Assembly (NCBI GenBank): GCA_903933935.1
Contig: CAIZMB010000136.1
Coordinates: forward strand, 1 to 63,318
Length of the DNA: 63,318 bases
Source: an uncultured Cytophagaceae bacterium
Lineage (GTDB): Bacteria > Bacteroidota > Bacteroidia > Cytophagales > Spirosomataceae
Direction: 5' to 3'
Positions within the stretch are counted from its first letter, which is position 1. Every line of letters starts with the position of its first letter. The notes under the pieces are model-generated. The model made no database searches, was not told the origin of the DNA, and saw only the letters and a program-made list of their open reading frames with translations. Made by a program: the position numbers and the translations under genes. Positions 24,733 to 33,745 of the stretch are shown here, piece by piece.

Positions 24733-26403
24733 ATGAAGAATTTATTCCTTGTATGCATGCTAATCTTGTCTCTAAACGCTTTGGGACAATCACAAGACCT
24801 GGCTAAAATCACCGTTGACCTTTCGAAAACCCAGGAAAAAATGAAGCCCATTTATGCATGGTTTGGCTATGATGAGCCGAATTACACTTACATGAAAGAC
24901 GGCAAAAAATTGCTTTCCGAAATAGCGGCCCTTAGCCCAGTTCCCGTATACGTACGGGCGCATAGTTTATTGGTCACCGGCGATGGAGTCGCAAATTTAA
25001 AATGGGGTTCGACTAATGCCTACACAGAGGATGCGAAAGGAAATCCCATCTATGATTGGACGATTATCGACAAGATTTTCGATACCTACATTCAAAGAGG
25101 AATGAAGCCTCTGGCCCAAATAGGTTTTATGCCCGAAGCACTTTCCACTCACCCTGTCCCTTATAAACATTTTTGGAAACCGGGCGACAACTACAATGAC
25201 ATATACACCGGATGGGCCTACCCGCCAAAAGATTACAAAAAATGGGGAGAATTAATTTACCAATGGGTGAAACATAGCGTGGCTCGTTATGGAAAAAAAG
25301 AAGTGGAAAGCTGGTATTGGGAGGTTTGGAATGAACCCAATTCTGCCTATTGGAAAGGAACGCAAGAAGAATTTTTCAAACTCTATGATTACTCTGCGGA
25401 TGCAGTAAAAAGGGCATTGCCAACGGCTAAAATTGGTGGAACCGATATCACTGGAGGAGGAATGAAATTCCAAGATGCATTTTTAAAACATTGTTTATTT
25501 GATACCAATTATGTGACGAAAAAAATAGGCTCGCCATTAGATTTAATTTTGTTTCATGCGAAAGGATCCCCCAAATTAGAACAAGGGAAAGTGGTGATGA
25601 GCGCTAGGGCCCAACTCAAAAACATTGAAGATAATTTAAAGGTGATCAGTGCCTATCCCCAATTGAAAAACCTGCCCATCGTCATCGGAGAATCAGATCC
25701 TGAAGGTTGCGCAGCTTGCGGCATGGCCACAAGTCCACAAAATGCCTACCGAAATGGAACGATGTACTCAAGCTATACCGCAGCTACTTTTGCCCGTAAA
25801 TATGAATTAGCAAAAAAATACAATTCCAATTTATTAGGTGCCGTAACTTGGGCTTTCGAGTTTGAAAACCAACCCTGGTTTTATGGTTTCAGAGATTTAG
25901 CAACCAATGGAGTAGACAAACCTGTCTTAAATGTATTTAGGATGTTTGGGAAAATGCAAGGGGATTTTGTGGAAGCAAAATCAGATCACAGTTATTCTTT
26001 GCAAATGGCTTTAGATTCAAGTTTTAGAGGAACAAAAACGGATATCGGAACAATGGCCACCAAAAACAAAAACACCGCTTCCATCATGGTTTGGAACTAC
26101 CACGATGTCGATAAAAAAGGAGAATTTTCACAAGTCACCTTGGAAATATCAGGCATTAAATCCTCCTCGGCCAAACTGACACATTACAGAATCGATGATT
26201 TGCATAGCAATAGCTATGAGGTTTGGAAAAAAATGGGGTCGCCAAAGGAGCCTTCTACTGAACAAATTTCAGCGCTTGAAAAAGCTGGCCAATTGGCCAT
26301 AGTGGATCCTCCAAAAAAATTAACGATTACTCAAGGTAGATTAAAACTAGAGACTGAATTGCCCCGACAGGCCGTCGACCTGTTCCAATTAACCTGGCAA
26401 TAA
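24733..26403 (+). CDS. Secreted GH39-like glycosidase
   Basis: 556 residues. Signal peptide (1-18), then a (beta/alpha)8 barrel with the clan GH-A pattern: acid/base Glu201 in WEVWNEPNS and nucleophile candidate Glu320 in IVIGESDPEG, preceded by YVRAHSL near strand 2 as in GH39 beta-xylosidases and iduronidases. The C-terminal 150 residues form a beta-sandwich typical of the family. GH39 members release beta-xylose, alpha-iduronate, or other sugars; the substrate is open. The ATG directly follows AAACCT (24727-24732). A strong hairpin terminator follows the stop. Confidence 0.85.
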   Translation: MKNLFLVCMLILSLNALGQSQDLAKITVDLSKTQEKMKPIYAWFGYDEPNYTYMKDGKKLLSEIAALSPVPVYVRAHSLLVTGDGVANLKWGSTNAYTEDAKGNPIYDWTIIDKIFDTYIQRGMKPLAQIGFMPEALSTHPVPYKHFWKPGDNYNDIYTGWAYPPKDYKKWGELIYQWVKHSVARYGKKEVESWYWEVWNEPNSAYWKGTQEEFFKLYDYSADAVKRALPTAKIGGTDITGGGMKFQDAFLKHCLFDTNYVTKKIGSPLDLILFHAKGSPKLEQGKVVMSARAQLKNIEDNLKVISAYPQLKNLPIVIGESDPEGCAACGMATSPQNAYRNGTMYSSYTAATFARKYELAKKYNSNLLGAVTWAFEFENQPWFYGFRDLATNGVDKPVLNVFRMFGKMQGDFVEAKSDHSYSLQMALDSSFRGTKTDIGTMATKNKNTASIMVWNYHDVDKKGEFSQVTLEISGIKSSSAKLTHYRIDDLHSNSYEVWKKMGSPKEPSTEQISALEKAGQLAIVDPPKKLTITQGRLKLETELPRQAVDLFQLTWQ

Positions 26404-26412
26404 TTTCAAAAA

Positions 26413-26456
26413 AAGCCCTAGGAAGAAGTTGTTGATTTTCTTCCTAGGTTTATTTT
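26413..26456. terminator. Bidirectional Rho-independent terminator between convergent genes
   Basis: An 11-bp perfect stem CCTAGGAAGAA (26417-26427) with TTCTTCCTAGG (26438-26448) and a 10-nt loop. A T-rich run follows on the plus strand and an A run precedes it, so it serves both the GH39 gene and the convergent propeller gene that stops at 26450. Confidence 0.85.
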
Positions 26457-27541
26457 TTCCGACCGACTCCAAATTGGTCTCCAGCTCTAACCGCCTTTCC
26501 CTTTTCAAACTGAATCTCAACCATTTTTTCGCTAGAAACATCATTGTGAAACTCGTCCTCTAAGTTCAATAAAACTTTTCGCGTTCGCACGTCAACCACC
26601 TCGCCACTAGAAGGATACGCAAACTTTCCATCTAAACTAAAGGTAATCCAACCCGGCATATCTTTCATGGGAATCGTGGTTAATTGTTGGTATGGTGCCA
26701 TCGCCGAAAACACATGCAAACGCATATTAAAACCATCACACAACCAAATTTCTTTTTCATCTGGAGTCAAACCAATGCCATGACTCGGATTTCCATGCCT
26801 ACGTACGGGACCTTTAGTCCAACCTTCTACCACCAAACTAGCTAATTTCTTACCAGTTTTTAAATCCCCCACTTCAAAACCTAATAAACTGTCGACCGTC
26901 ACAAAACCCAAAGATTCATCATGATTTACGGTGAATGGTCGAACATAGCCTAAAAATGGACCCACTTTCAAACGAACTTGATGCGTTTTTGTATCTGCTA
27001 CATACAACCACGGATTTCCTATGTCGCCCATGTAAACTGAATTTCCAGACGAACCATATACCGTATTGTGTGCGCGCTTAAACCCATCCATTTTTTTAAT
27101 GATATCCCCCGTTTCGCAATTGACCACATTCCAGAAATTTTTCTCTAGAGAAGGTAAATACATGGTTTTGCCATCAGGCGAAATGGACATGCGGTCGCAA
27201 CCACCTGCAAACTGACGTTCCCAGATTACTTTTTCAGTCGACAAATCGATGCGCTGCAGGGACTCCAACGTACTCACATAAATACTATTCAACGCAACGC
27301 TAACGGCTACTCCTTTGACATTCGATGGTTTGCCGTTGGGATGCAAGCCTTGAGTTTTAATTCTTTTAACAAATTTATGTCCATGGTCCATATCGAAAAC
27401 TAAAATCCCATGTCCCCCGTACCCCAAATAATCACGTATTCCTGGCGCTGCAACATATAAATATCGATTTGCTTTTAATTGTTGGGCTAGACCTTGAAAA
27501 GCAAAAATCGCACTAATCAAAATAGTTAAGATGTATTTCAT
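26450..27541 (-). CDS. Secreted YncE-like seven-bladed propeller protein
   Basis: 363 residues with a signal peptide (1-19, MKYILTILISAIFAFQGLAQ). Repeated propeller blades of YncE/cytochrome-d1-like type: YLYVAAPGIRD, VAVSVALNSIYVST, RMSISPDGKTMYLPS, NVVNCETGDIIKK, FTVNHDESLGFV, IGLTPDEKEIWLCD, ITFSLDGKFAYPS. No haem motif and no catalytic signature. Such proteins bind ligands or metal complexes or serve as periplasmic partners; function unknown. Divergent from the GtaA-like gene; AAACCTAT occurs in its leader (complement of 27548-27555). Confidence 0.72.
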   Translation of the reverse strand: MKYILTILISAIFAFQGLAQQLKANRYLYVAAPGIRDYLGYGGHGILVFDMDHGHKFVKRIKTQGLHPNGKPSNVKGVAVSVALNSIYVSTLESLQRIDLSTEKVIWERQFAGGCDRMSISPDGKTMYLPSLEKNFWNVVNCETGDIIKKMDGFKRAHNTVYGSSGNSVYMGDIGNPWLYVADTKTHQVRLKVGPFLGYVRPFTVNHDESLGFVTVDSLLGFEVGDLKTGKKLASLVVEGWTKGPVRRHGNPSHGIGLTPDEKEIWLCDGFNMRLHVFSAMAPYQQLTTIPMKDMPGWITFSLDGKFAYPSSGEVVDVRTRKVLLNLEDEFHNDVSSEKMVEIQFEKGKAVRAGDQFGVGRKK

Positions 27542-27649
27542 TGTATGATAGGTTTTAATAAGAGATGTGAGTTAAAAATAAATAAACAAATTTCCAATTT
27601 TCAAATTTTGAGATTTCTTATCTTTATACATAATGTCTAAACCTTTAAC

Positions 27650-30100
27650 ATGAATAAGTTTTTATCTACCCTCATTTTGGCATGTCTGTGCCAAATTACT
27701 TTCGCCCAAGTACATAAAGCACCTGCCTATCCGCTGATTGCACATGATCCCTATTTTAGCATTTGGTCTTTTTCGGACCAAGCAAATACCACCACCACGA
27801 AACATTGGACTGGGAATGAGCAGTCGATGGTCGGCTTAATTAAAGTAGATAACAAAACATATCAATTTTTAGGTGCCTTACCGTTTCCGATCGAATCTAT
27901 CGTGCCAATAGCAGAAAAATCACAGCCTATAGAATGCGTATATACAGAGGAAGAACCTGGCCAAAATTGGATGAATGAGAATTTTCAAAGTACTTCATGG
28001 AAAAACGGAAAGTTACCTTTTGGAAAAGGCGCCAATAATAAATGGGCCACTTCTTGGCCTTCAAAAAATATTTGGGTTAGGCGTACATTTCAATACGAGG
28101 AAGTCGACATAGATAAATTGATACTCCAACTAAGACACGATGATGATGTGGAGGTTTATTTAAATGGTGCCAAAATCTATGATTGCCAAAACTGCAATAC
28201 CAGGAAAATAAAAAACATAGAACTGGCGAATGAAGTGAAGAAAAATCTAAAGAAAGGAAAAAATTTATTGGCCTTGCATTGCACCAATTTAAGAGGAAAT
28301 GCTTGGTTAGATGCTGGTTTTGCTAAGCAAAAAAATGCCAAACAATTAAACTTGGCTCAGCAATTGGCAGTAGAAATTACAGCCACACAAACCAAATACC
28401 AATTTGCCTGTGGCGCAGTGAAATTAAATCTTACTTTCACATCTCCCTTGATCGCATCCAACTTGGACTTAATGAGCCGGCCTGTTTCCTATGTAGATTT
28501 TGAAATAAAGTCAACGGATGGTAAAACACATGAAACCGAAATTACTTTTGGGCTAGCCGCAGATATTGCTCGAAATGAGTCAACGCAAGTCTTAGAAACA
28601 AATGCAGGCTCGAAAGGTTCGCTAAAATACCTAAAAACAGGGGTTAAAGATCAAAATATATTAGGTCGAAAAGGAGATGATGTGAGGATTGATTGGGGAT
28701 ATGGGTACTTAGCAAGCACGAATACCCAACATGCATTAGGCATTAAATCATTGACCGATTTAATCAACTTAAGTGAAGGGAATTCGAATGAGAAAAGTGC
28801 ATCCGAGCCCGAGCTATTTTTGACTTCTCAATGGAAAGCAAAGGCAGGGGCTAGCGTTAAAAAATCAATGATCATGCTGGGGTATGACGACCTGTATTCC
28901 ATCCAGTATTTCACTAAAAACTTAAAAGCTTGGTGGGTTAAAAAACACCAAAACATCGAAAATCTGCTCATTACATCCGCCAAAGAACATGATCAAATTA
29001 AGCAAATCTGTCAAAATTTTGACAAAAAAATATACCAAGATGCACTCAATGCTGGAGGTAAAGAATATGCTGAAATATGTGTGACTGGTTACAGACAATC
29101 ATTGGCCGCCCACAAATTAGTTCGTGGAGAGCATGATGAGGTGCTTTTCCCACAAAAGGAAAACTTTAGCAACGGTTCCATTTGGACCGTGGATGTAACG
29201 TATCCTTCCGCCCCACTCAGTTTACTTTACAATACTGATTTGTTGAAAGGGATGGTGGAACCACTCATGTATTATAGCGAAAGTGGTCAATGGAAAAAAC
29301 CATTCCCGGCACATGATATTGGAACCTATCCTATTGCAAATGGTCAAACTTATCCTGAAGATATGCCCGTGGAAGAAGCTGGAAATATGGTGATTTTAAC
29401 GGGTGCAATTTGTAAAGAGGATGGCAATGCACAATTTGCTAAAAAACATTGGGAGACGCTGACTCGCTGGGTTTCCTTTTTAGTTAAAGATGGATTGGAT
29501 CCTGTGAACCAATTATGTACGGATGATTTTGCAGGGCATTTGGAGCGCAATGCCAACTTATCAATCAAAGCCATCAATGGGATAGGTGCTTACGCGCAAA
29601 TGGCCAAAAGTTTAGGTTTAAAGTCAACGGCAGATTCAATGCAGACCATAGCGAAAGACTATGCTGGCAAGTGGATGAAAATGGCTGATGAGGGTGATCA
29701 TTATGCCCTTACGTTTAATAAAAATAATACTTGGAGTCAAAAATATAATTTGGTTTGGGATAAATTATTAGGGCTAAATTTATTTCCTAAAAGCGTATAT
29801 CAAAAAGAAATAGCGTATTATTTAACCAAGCAAAATGGCTATGGATTGCCATTAGACAGTCGTAAAACATATACCAAAAGTGATTGGATTATGTGGACAG
29901 CTACTTTGGCCGACAATCAAAAAGATTTCCAATCGTTTGTTCATCCGATTTACAAATTCATGAATGAAAGTTCAAGTCGTGTGCCCTTTAGCGACTGGCA
30001 TGAAACTACAACGGGAGCGCAAGTAGGGTTTCAAGCAAGAAGTGTGGTTGGCGGATTTTTCATCAAATCTCTGGAAAAGCATTGGGTAAAAAAGAAATAA
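27650..30100 (+). CDS. Secreted glutaminase A-like protein (DUF4964/DUF5127/DUF4965) with inserted sandwich domain
   Basis: 816 residues. Signal peptide (1-20, cut after TFAQ). The start APAYPLIAHDPYFSIWSFSD and TKHWTGNEQSMVGLIKVD is the DUF4964 hallmark; DUF5127 follows (about 245-460), and the C-terminal helical DUF4965/DUF1793 region holds GHDIGTYPIANGQTYPEDMPVEEAGNM and SDWHETTTG. Fungal GtaA deaminates glutamine, but bacterial members sit among glycosidases and their substrate is unclear. Residues about 105-230 form an extra galactose-binding-like sandwich (WVRRTFQYEE, LQLRHDDDVEVYLNGAKIYDC) inserted in the first domain. The stop is directly followed by the stop of the convergent GH31 gene, with no base between. 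Confidence 0.85.
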   Translation: MNKFLSTLILACLCQITFAQVHKAPAYPLIAHDPYFSIWSFSDQANTTTTKHWTGNEQSMVGLIKVDNKTYQFLGALPFPIESIVPIAEKSQPIECVYTEEEPGQNWMNENFQSTSWKNGKLPFGKGANNKWATSWPSKNIWVRRTFQYEEVDIDKLILQLRHDDDVEVYLNGAKIYDCQNCNTRKIKNIELANEVKKNLKKGKNLLALHCTNLRGNAWLDAGFAKQKNAKQLNLAQQLAVEITATQTKYQFACGAVKLNLTFTSPLIASNLDLMSRPVSYVDFEIKSTDGKTHETEITFGLAADIARNESTQVLETNAGSKGSLKYLKTGVKDQNILGRKGDDVRIDWGYGYLASTNTQHALGIKSLTDLINLSEGNSNEKSASEPELFLTSQWKAKAGASVKKSMIMLGYDDLYSIQYFTKNLKAWWVKKHQNIENLLITSAKEHDQIKQICQNFDKKIYQDALNAGGKEYAEICVTGYRQSLAAHKLVRGEHDEVLFPQKENFSNGSIWTVDVTYPSAPLSLLYNTDLLKGMVEPLMYYSESGQWKKPFPAHDIGTYPIANGQTYPEDMPVEEAGNMVILTGAICKEDGNAQFAKKHWETLTRWVSFLVKDGLDPVNQLCTDDFAGHLERNANLSIKAINGIGAYAQMAKSLGLKSTADSMQTIAKDYAGKWMKMADEGDHYALTFNKNNTWSQKYNLVWDKLLGLNLFPKSVYQKEIAYYLTKQNGYGLPLDSRKTYTKSDWIMWTATLADNQKDFQSFVHPIYKFMNESSSRVPFSDWHETTTGAQVGFQARSVVGGFFIKSLEKHWVKKK

Positions 30101-32242
30101 TTAGTGGGTCATAAAGACCCATTTTACTTCTTTTAAATATCCCATGGGCGCTTGAGTAGGTTGGCTTCCGGCCAATTTACCTTGAGCATCTTTTTGGACT
30201 GAAAAATGGGTCAATGAAAATGCCCCTTTTTCATAATCAAATGATTTTCCATCATCGTCATATAAGGTAAACTCTCCTGTAGATTTTCCATAATGACGCA
30301 TTTCGAGCGGCCATTTTTGATCAATTTGGGGTGCTTGTCGGTGTACAGGAACCATCGGAATAATCCCGCCATCACGCACAAACAATGGGATTTTTTCCAA
30401 TGAAGGTTCGATCTGAATGATTTGATTTTCACCCACAAACGCACCCGTGTAAAAATCATACCATTTCCCTTTGGGCAGAATAACGTTTCTTGTTTTCTCG
30501 CCGGCAAACATCGGAGCCACTAAAATGTTGTCCCCCATCATGTATTGATCCTTTATATCTTTGCGAATGGCCATTTGGTATGGATTCTGAGTCGCGTCAA
30601 ATTGACCTCGCTCCTGAATATTTTGGGAGACAAAACCATCCACTAATTGCATCGCTCTAAAGGGAGGTTTTCCTTCTCGATGGTACGCTGCAAAAGTCGT
30701 ATACAAATAAGGAAGTAGTTGCATCCTTAAATTAGCCACATCCTTTACTGCATCGGCGACCTCAGGAAAAGTCCATGGTTTGGTTCCATCGGCCCAAGCG
30801 TTGATCATCGCCATAGGGGAAAAACAAGCCGATTGCATTCTTCGGATCCACTCTTCGGCCGTTTTTGAGGCACGCACTTCCGGGGTCCAAAGTACGCCCA
30901 CAAAACTACTATTCACTAAAGCGGTGATAAAATCTTTATGGTTATAATAATCGTTGTAAATCACGTAGGGTAAATGACTCCCTCCCGCATTCGAGGCACG
31001 CACTAAACCGTAGGTTCGTTTGTTGATTTCTTTGTACCAATCGGCCGTCATTTTTTGCACCATCGACCCATACATTTGCCTCATCTGTTCGGCACTCGTA
31101 CCCGATGGAAATGTGGCCACATCTGGCCAAACCCAATTGTCGTAGCCATCCACCTCGTCAATTTTATAGCCGCCAACCCCAATATCCAAATGGTTTTTCT
31201 TGAAGTGATCTTTATATACTTGGCGTGTTTTTGCCAAAGTTAAATCAGGCACTAAACCATTCCAAACCGTATGTGATCCCGTGAGATTTTTGACCAAAGG
31301 GTACAAAGATGACTTAGGAGAAACATAAGGATTCAGCCATAAATTGGCCGAAACTCCCTTGGCTGCTAATTGGTCTAAAAATAATTTGGGATTAGGAAAT
31401 CGAGTGGGATCCCATTCAAATGTGCAAGGATAGGACATGGAATGCCAACCTGGTTCCACGCCAATAAAATCCAATGGGAAATCATGTTCCTCAAAACTGT
31501 TAACTTCCTTCAAAATATCGTCTTGTGAATATAGCGTGGGTACTCGTTGGGTAAAACCTAGCCCCCATTTAGGCGGCAAATATCCACCACCACTCATTAA
31601 ATTATACCGCTGAACAACCTGCATGGTCGACGGGCCAGCAAAAACATATAGCGTTGTCCCTGAAGCTGGTACTAATATCTCAACTGCATCGGAATAGGGC
31701 TGCGCATCCCATTTTTTATTGGTATTTCGATCTTGAAGTTCAGGAGGGTTTTTTGAATCGACCCGAACACCCGTTCCCGCATAAACGGTAATGTATTGAG
31801 CTGCGTCAATCAAAACTCCGTAGCCTTTGGTAGACACATAAAATGGGACGGGCGCGTGTGTTCGACCATTATCCTTCCCCCCAAAGTGATCCATGTGAAG
31901 ATTTAAAATCCGACCCCGTTGATTGACTGTTTGAAAATTTAACCCTAAACCAAAAATTTGCTCTTCCTTTTGAAGTGGAAATTTCAGATAGGTTTTACCG
32001 TCAATGACCTTGACTTCGATCGCTCTTTTGTCTATTGGAAATTGGGCTTTAGGCAAAATTTGGAGCGCGGCCAAATTAGCCTTTCCTCCAGCTGCTTTTA
32101 ATAAACTGTGTTTTTGCGGTTTACCCACTTCCGCTTTCCAAATCCCTGGATAGCTTTCTTTCCAAATGACAGGAATTTGGGCAAGCATTGTTGACGCCGA
32201 CACGAATAAAGCGAAAGCAAGATGGAAAATTCTCATAGCCAA
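30101..32242 (-). CDS. Secreted GH31-family alpha-glycosidase
   Basis: 713 residues. Signal peptide (1-21), N-terminal beta-sandwich with FGLGLNFQTVNQRGRIL, then the barrel with LDFIGVEPGWHSM and nucleophile candidate Asp362 in YKIDEVDGYDNW, and C-terminal DUF5110-like sandwiches (FVRDGGIIPM, GEFTLYDDDGKSFDYEKG). The common GH31 nucleophile motif is K-T-D-F-G-E; the K-I-D-E-V-D-G form resembles the minority group that includes alpha-galactosidases and alpha-N-acetylgalactosaminidases, so the usual alpha-glucosidase/xylosidase label may be wrong (inference). Upstream, the sugar-dehydrogenase-like gene ends at 32258 after starting at 33523, so both could share a transcript (15-nt gap). Confidence 0.88.
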   Translation of the reverse strand: MAMRIFHLAFALFVSASTMLAQIPVIWKESYPGIWKAEVGKPQKHSLLKAAGGKANLAALQILPKAQFPIDKRAIEVKVIDGKTYLKFPLQKEEQIFGLGLNFQTVNQRGRILNLHMDHFGGKDNGRTHAPVPFYVSTKGYGVLIDAAQYITVYAGTGVRVDSKNPPELQDRNTNKKWDAQPYSDAVEILVPASGTTLYVFAGPSTMQVVQRYNLMSGGGYLPPKWGLGFTQRVPTLYSQDDILKEVNSFEEHDFPLDFIGVEPGWHSMSYPCTFEWDPTRFPNPKLFLDQLAAKGVSANLWLNPYVSPKSSLYPLVKNLTGSHTVWNGLVPDLTLAKTRQVYKDHFKKNHLDIGVGGYKIDEVDGYDNWVWPDVATFPSGTSAEQMRQMYGSMVQKMTADWYKEINKRTYGLVRASNAGGSHLPYVIYNDYYNHKDFITALVNSSFVGVLWTPEVRASKTAEEWIRRMQSACFSPMAMINAWADGTKPWTFPEVADAVKDVANLRMQLLPYLYTTFAAYHREGKPPFRAMQLVDGFVSQNIQERGQFDATQNPYQMAIRKDIKDQYMMGDNILVAPMFAGEKTRNVILPKGKWYDFYTGAFVGENQIIQIEPSLEKIPLFVRDGGIIPMVPVHRQAPQIDQKWPLEMRHYGKSTGEFTLYDDDGKSFDYEKGAFSLTHFSVQKDAQGKLAGSQPTQAPMGYLKEVKWVFMTH

Positions 32243-32257
32243 GAAATTTAGACCTAT

Positions 32258-33523
32258 TTATTTTTTATACGCAATGCGGTAGATAGACCCATTCAAATCA
32301 TCACACACATATAGAGCACCGTCAGGTCCTTGTGCTAATCCGCAAGGACGATGTTGGATCGGACCCGAAGGTTTAACTAAATCGATGCCTGCAAAATTAT
32401 CTGCAAAAATCTCCCACTTGCCGCTTGGCTTATTATTAACAAAAGGAACAAAAGCGACTAAATACCCTTTTTTCAATTCAGCGGATTGACCGTGGAAGGC
32501 TACAAATGCACCATTTCTATATTTCGCTGGAAACATTTTACCTGTATAGAAAAGTAAATCATTCGGTCCCATGTGCGCTGGAAAAGCAACGGTAGGATTA
32601 ATAGCCTTTTCGCCCCCTACCTTCTTACCATCACCACCATACTCGGGAGCTTGGATTTTTTTATTTTGAAATTGGTCATAATAGATATATGGCCAGCCTG
32701 CATCATCCCCTTCATGCAATTCGTAAATAGCCTCAGCAGGCATCTCTTGACTTTGCTTGGGCGTATAAAATTGAGGATAAAAATCATGAAATTGACCACG
32801 ACCATGCGCAGTGATAAATAAGGAATTGGTCTTTGTATTCCAAAAAGTACCCACCGCATTTTTTATTCCAGTCGCATAACGCGTACCATCTTGAAATCCT
32901 TGATTTAATTTATCTGCATTGAATTTCCAAATTCCACCTGCTGAATCTAAAATAGAGCAAGGAACCATTCCAGTTCCGGTACCTGGTATTCTACAAGCAT
33001 CATTATAAGAACCAATAGAAACATATAAGTTCGATTTGTTGTCAAAAGAGAAAGGTTTCGCATTATCACGGCCATGATCCAGTAAACCATTGACAATATT
33101 TTCAGGATTTTCTGTATCGATTACCTCCTCATTTGCGTTCAACTTATACCGATAAATACCCTTATTAGACGAGGCATAAAGAAATCCTTTGTTGATCACA
33201 ATACCTGTTCCCGTATAATTTCCGAAAAGCTTCGTCTCGTCGATAACCCCATCTTTATTGGTATCACGCAACAAATAAATCCCTTTGCCCTCTTTTAATT
33301 TAGATAATTTAGCATAGATATCGCCGTTTTTCGAAATAGCCAAATGCCTAGTGGCCCCCAAATCAGACGCTAATACTTGGACCACGAATCCTGCAGGAAC
33401 TTTGATGTCGGTGGTTTCAACGACCTTCTTTTTCAAATCGGCATTCCAGCGATAGGAAATAAAACTAAAAGAACTGAAGAGCACAAGGCCCAATAAAACG
33501 AATTTTGAGTAGGAGTTTTTCAT
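32258..33523 (-). CDS. Secreted glucose/sorbosone dehydrogenase-like propeller protein
   Basis: 421 residues. A hydrophobic N-terminus (about 8-24) acts as signal or anchor. The six-bladed PQQ sugar dehydrogenase-like propeller starts with IKVPAGFVVQVLASDLGATRHLAISKNGDIYAK and ends QHRPCGLAQGPDGALYVCDDLNGSIYRI. It has DTNKDGVIDETKLF, a Ca-binding-like loop, and four Cys in the middle and end. Unlike the gene at 49012 it has no cytochrome domain. Probable periplasmic oxidoreductase acting on a sugar, with electron acceptor unknown. It precedes the GH31 gene by 15 nt, so hydrolysis and oxidation may be linked. Confidence 0.8.
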   Translation of the reverse strand: MKNSYSKFVLLGLVLFSSFSFISYRWNADLKKKVVETTDIKVPAGFVVQVLASDLGATRHLAISKNGDIYAKLSKLKEGKGIYLLRDTNKDGVIDETKLFGNYTGTGIVINKGFLYASSNKGIYRYKLNANEEVIDTENPENIVNGLLDHGRDNAKPFSFDNKSNLYVSIGSYNDACRIPGTGTGMVPCSILDSAGGIWKFNADKLNQGFQDGTRYATGIKNAVGTFWNTKTNSLFITAHGRGQFHDFYPQFYTPKQSQEMPAEAIYELHEGDDAGWPYIYYDQFQNKKIQAPEYGGDGKKVGGEKAINPTVAFPAHMGPNDLLFYTGKMFPAKYRNGAFVAFHGQSAELKKGYLVAFVPFVNNKPSGKWEIFADNFAGIDLVKPSGPIQHRPCGLAQGPDGALYVCDDLNGSIYRIAYKK

Positions 33524-33619
33524 AGAATATGAGAGAATTGAGCTCTTTTGAAAGCAGATTATTTTTTAGGTTTAGATAAGCTATTATAATATAAAACTAT
33601 ATTTTCTTTTCGGGAGGAA

Positions 33620-33627
33620 CAAATTTA
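33620..33627 (-). promoter_or_regulatory. Possible -7 promoter box for the sugar-dehydrogenase-like gene
   Basis: TAAATTTG on the minus strand fits TAnnTTTG and lies about 97 nt before the start at 33523. No -33 TTG at the right spacing was found, so this rests on the -7 box only. The region 33524-33745 contains no other clear signal. Confidence 0.3.
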
Positions 33628-33745
33628 AATCAGACAATTTTGATCTACCGTGAATTGACCTTTTAGGATCTTTTTAAAATCCAGCAACTTGAGCTTTTGA
33701 TTTGCCTTAAATTTTTGATTAATTTAAGGTTCAAAATAAATAACA

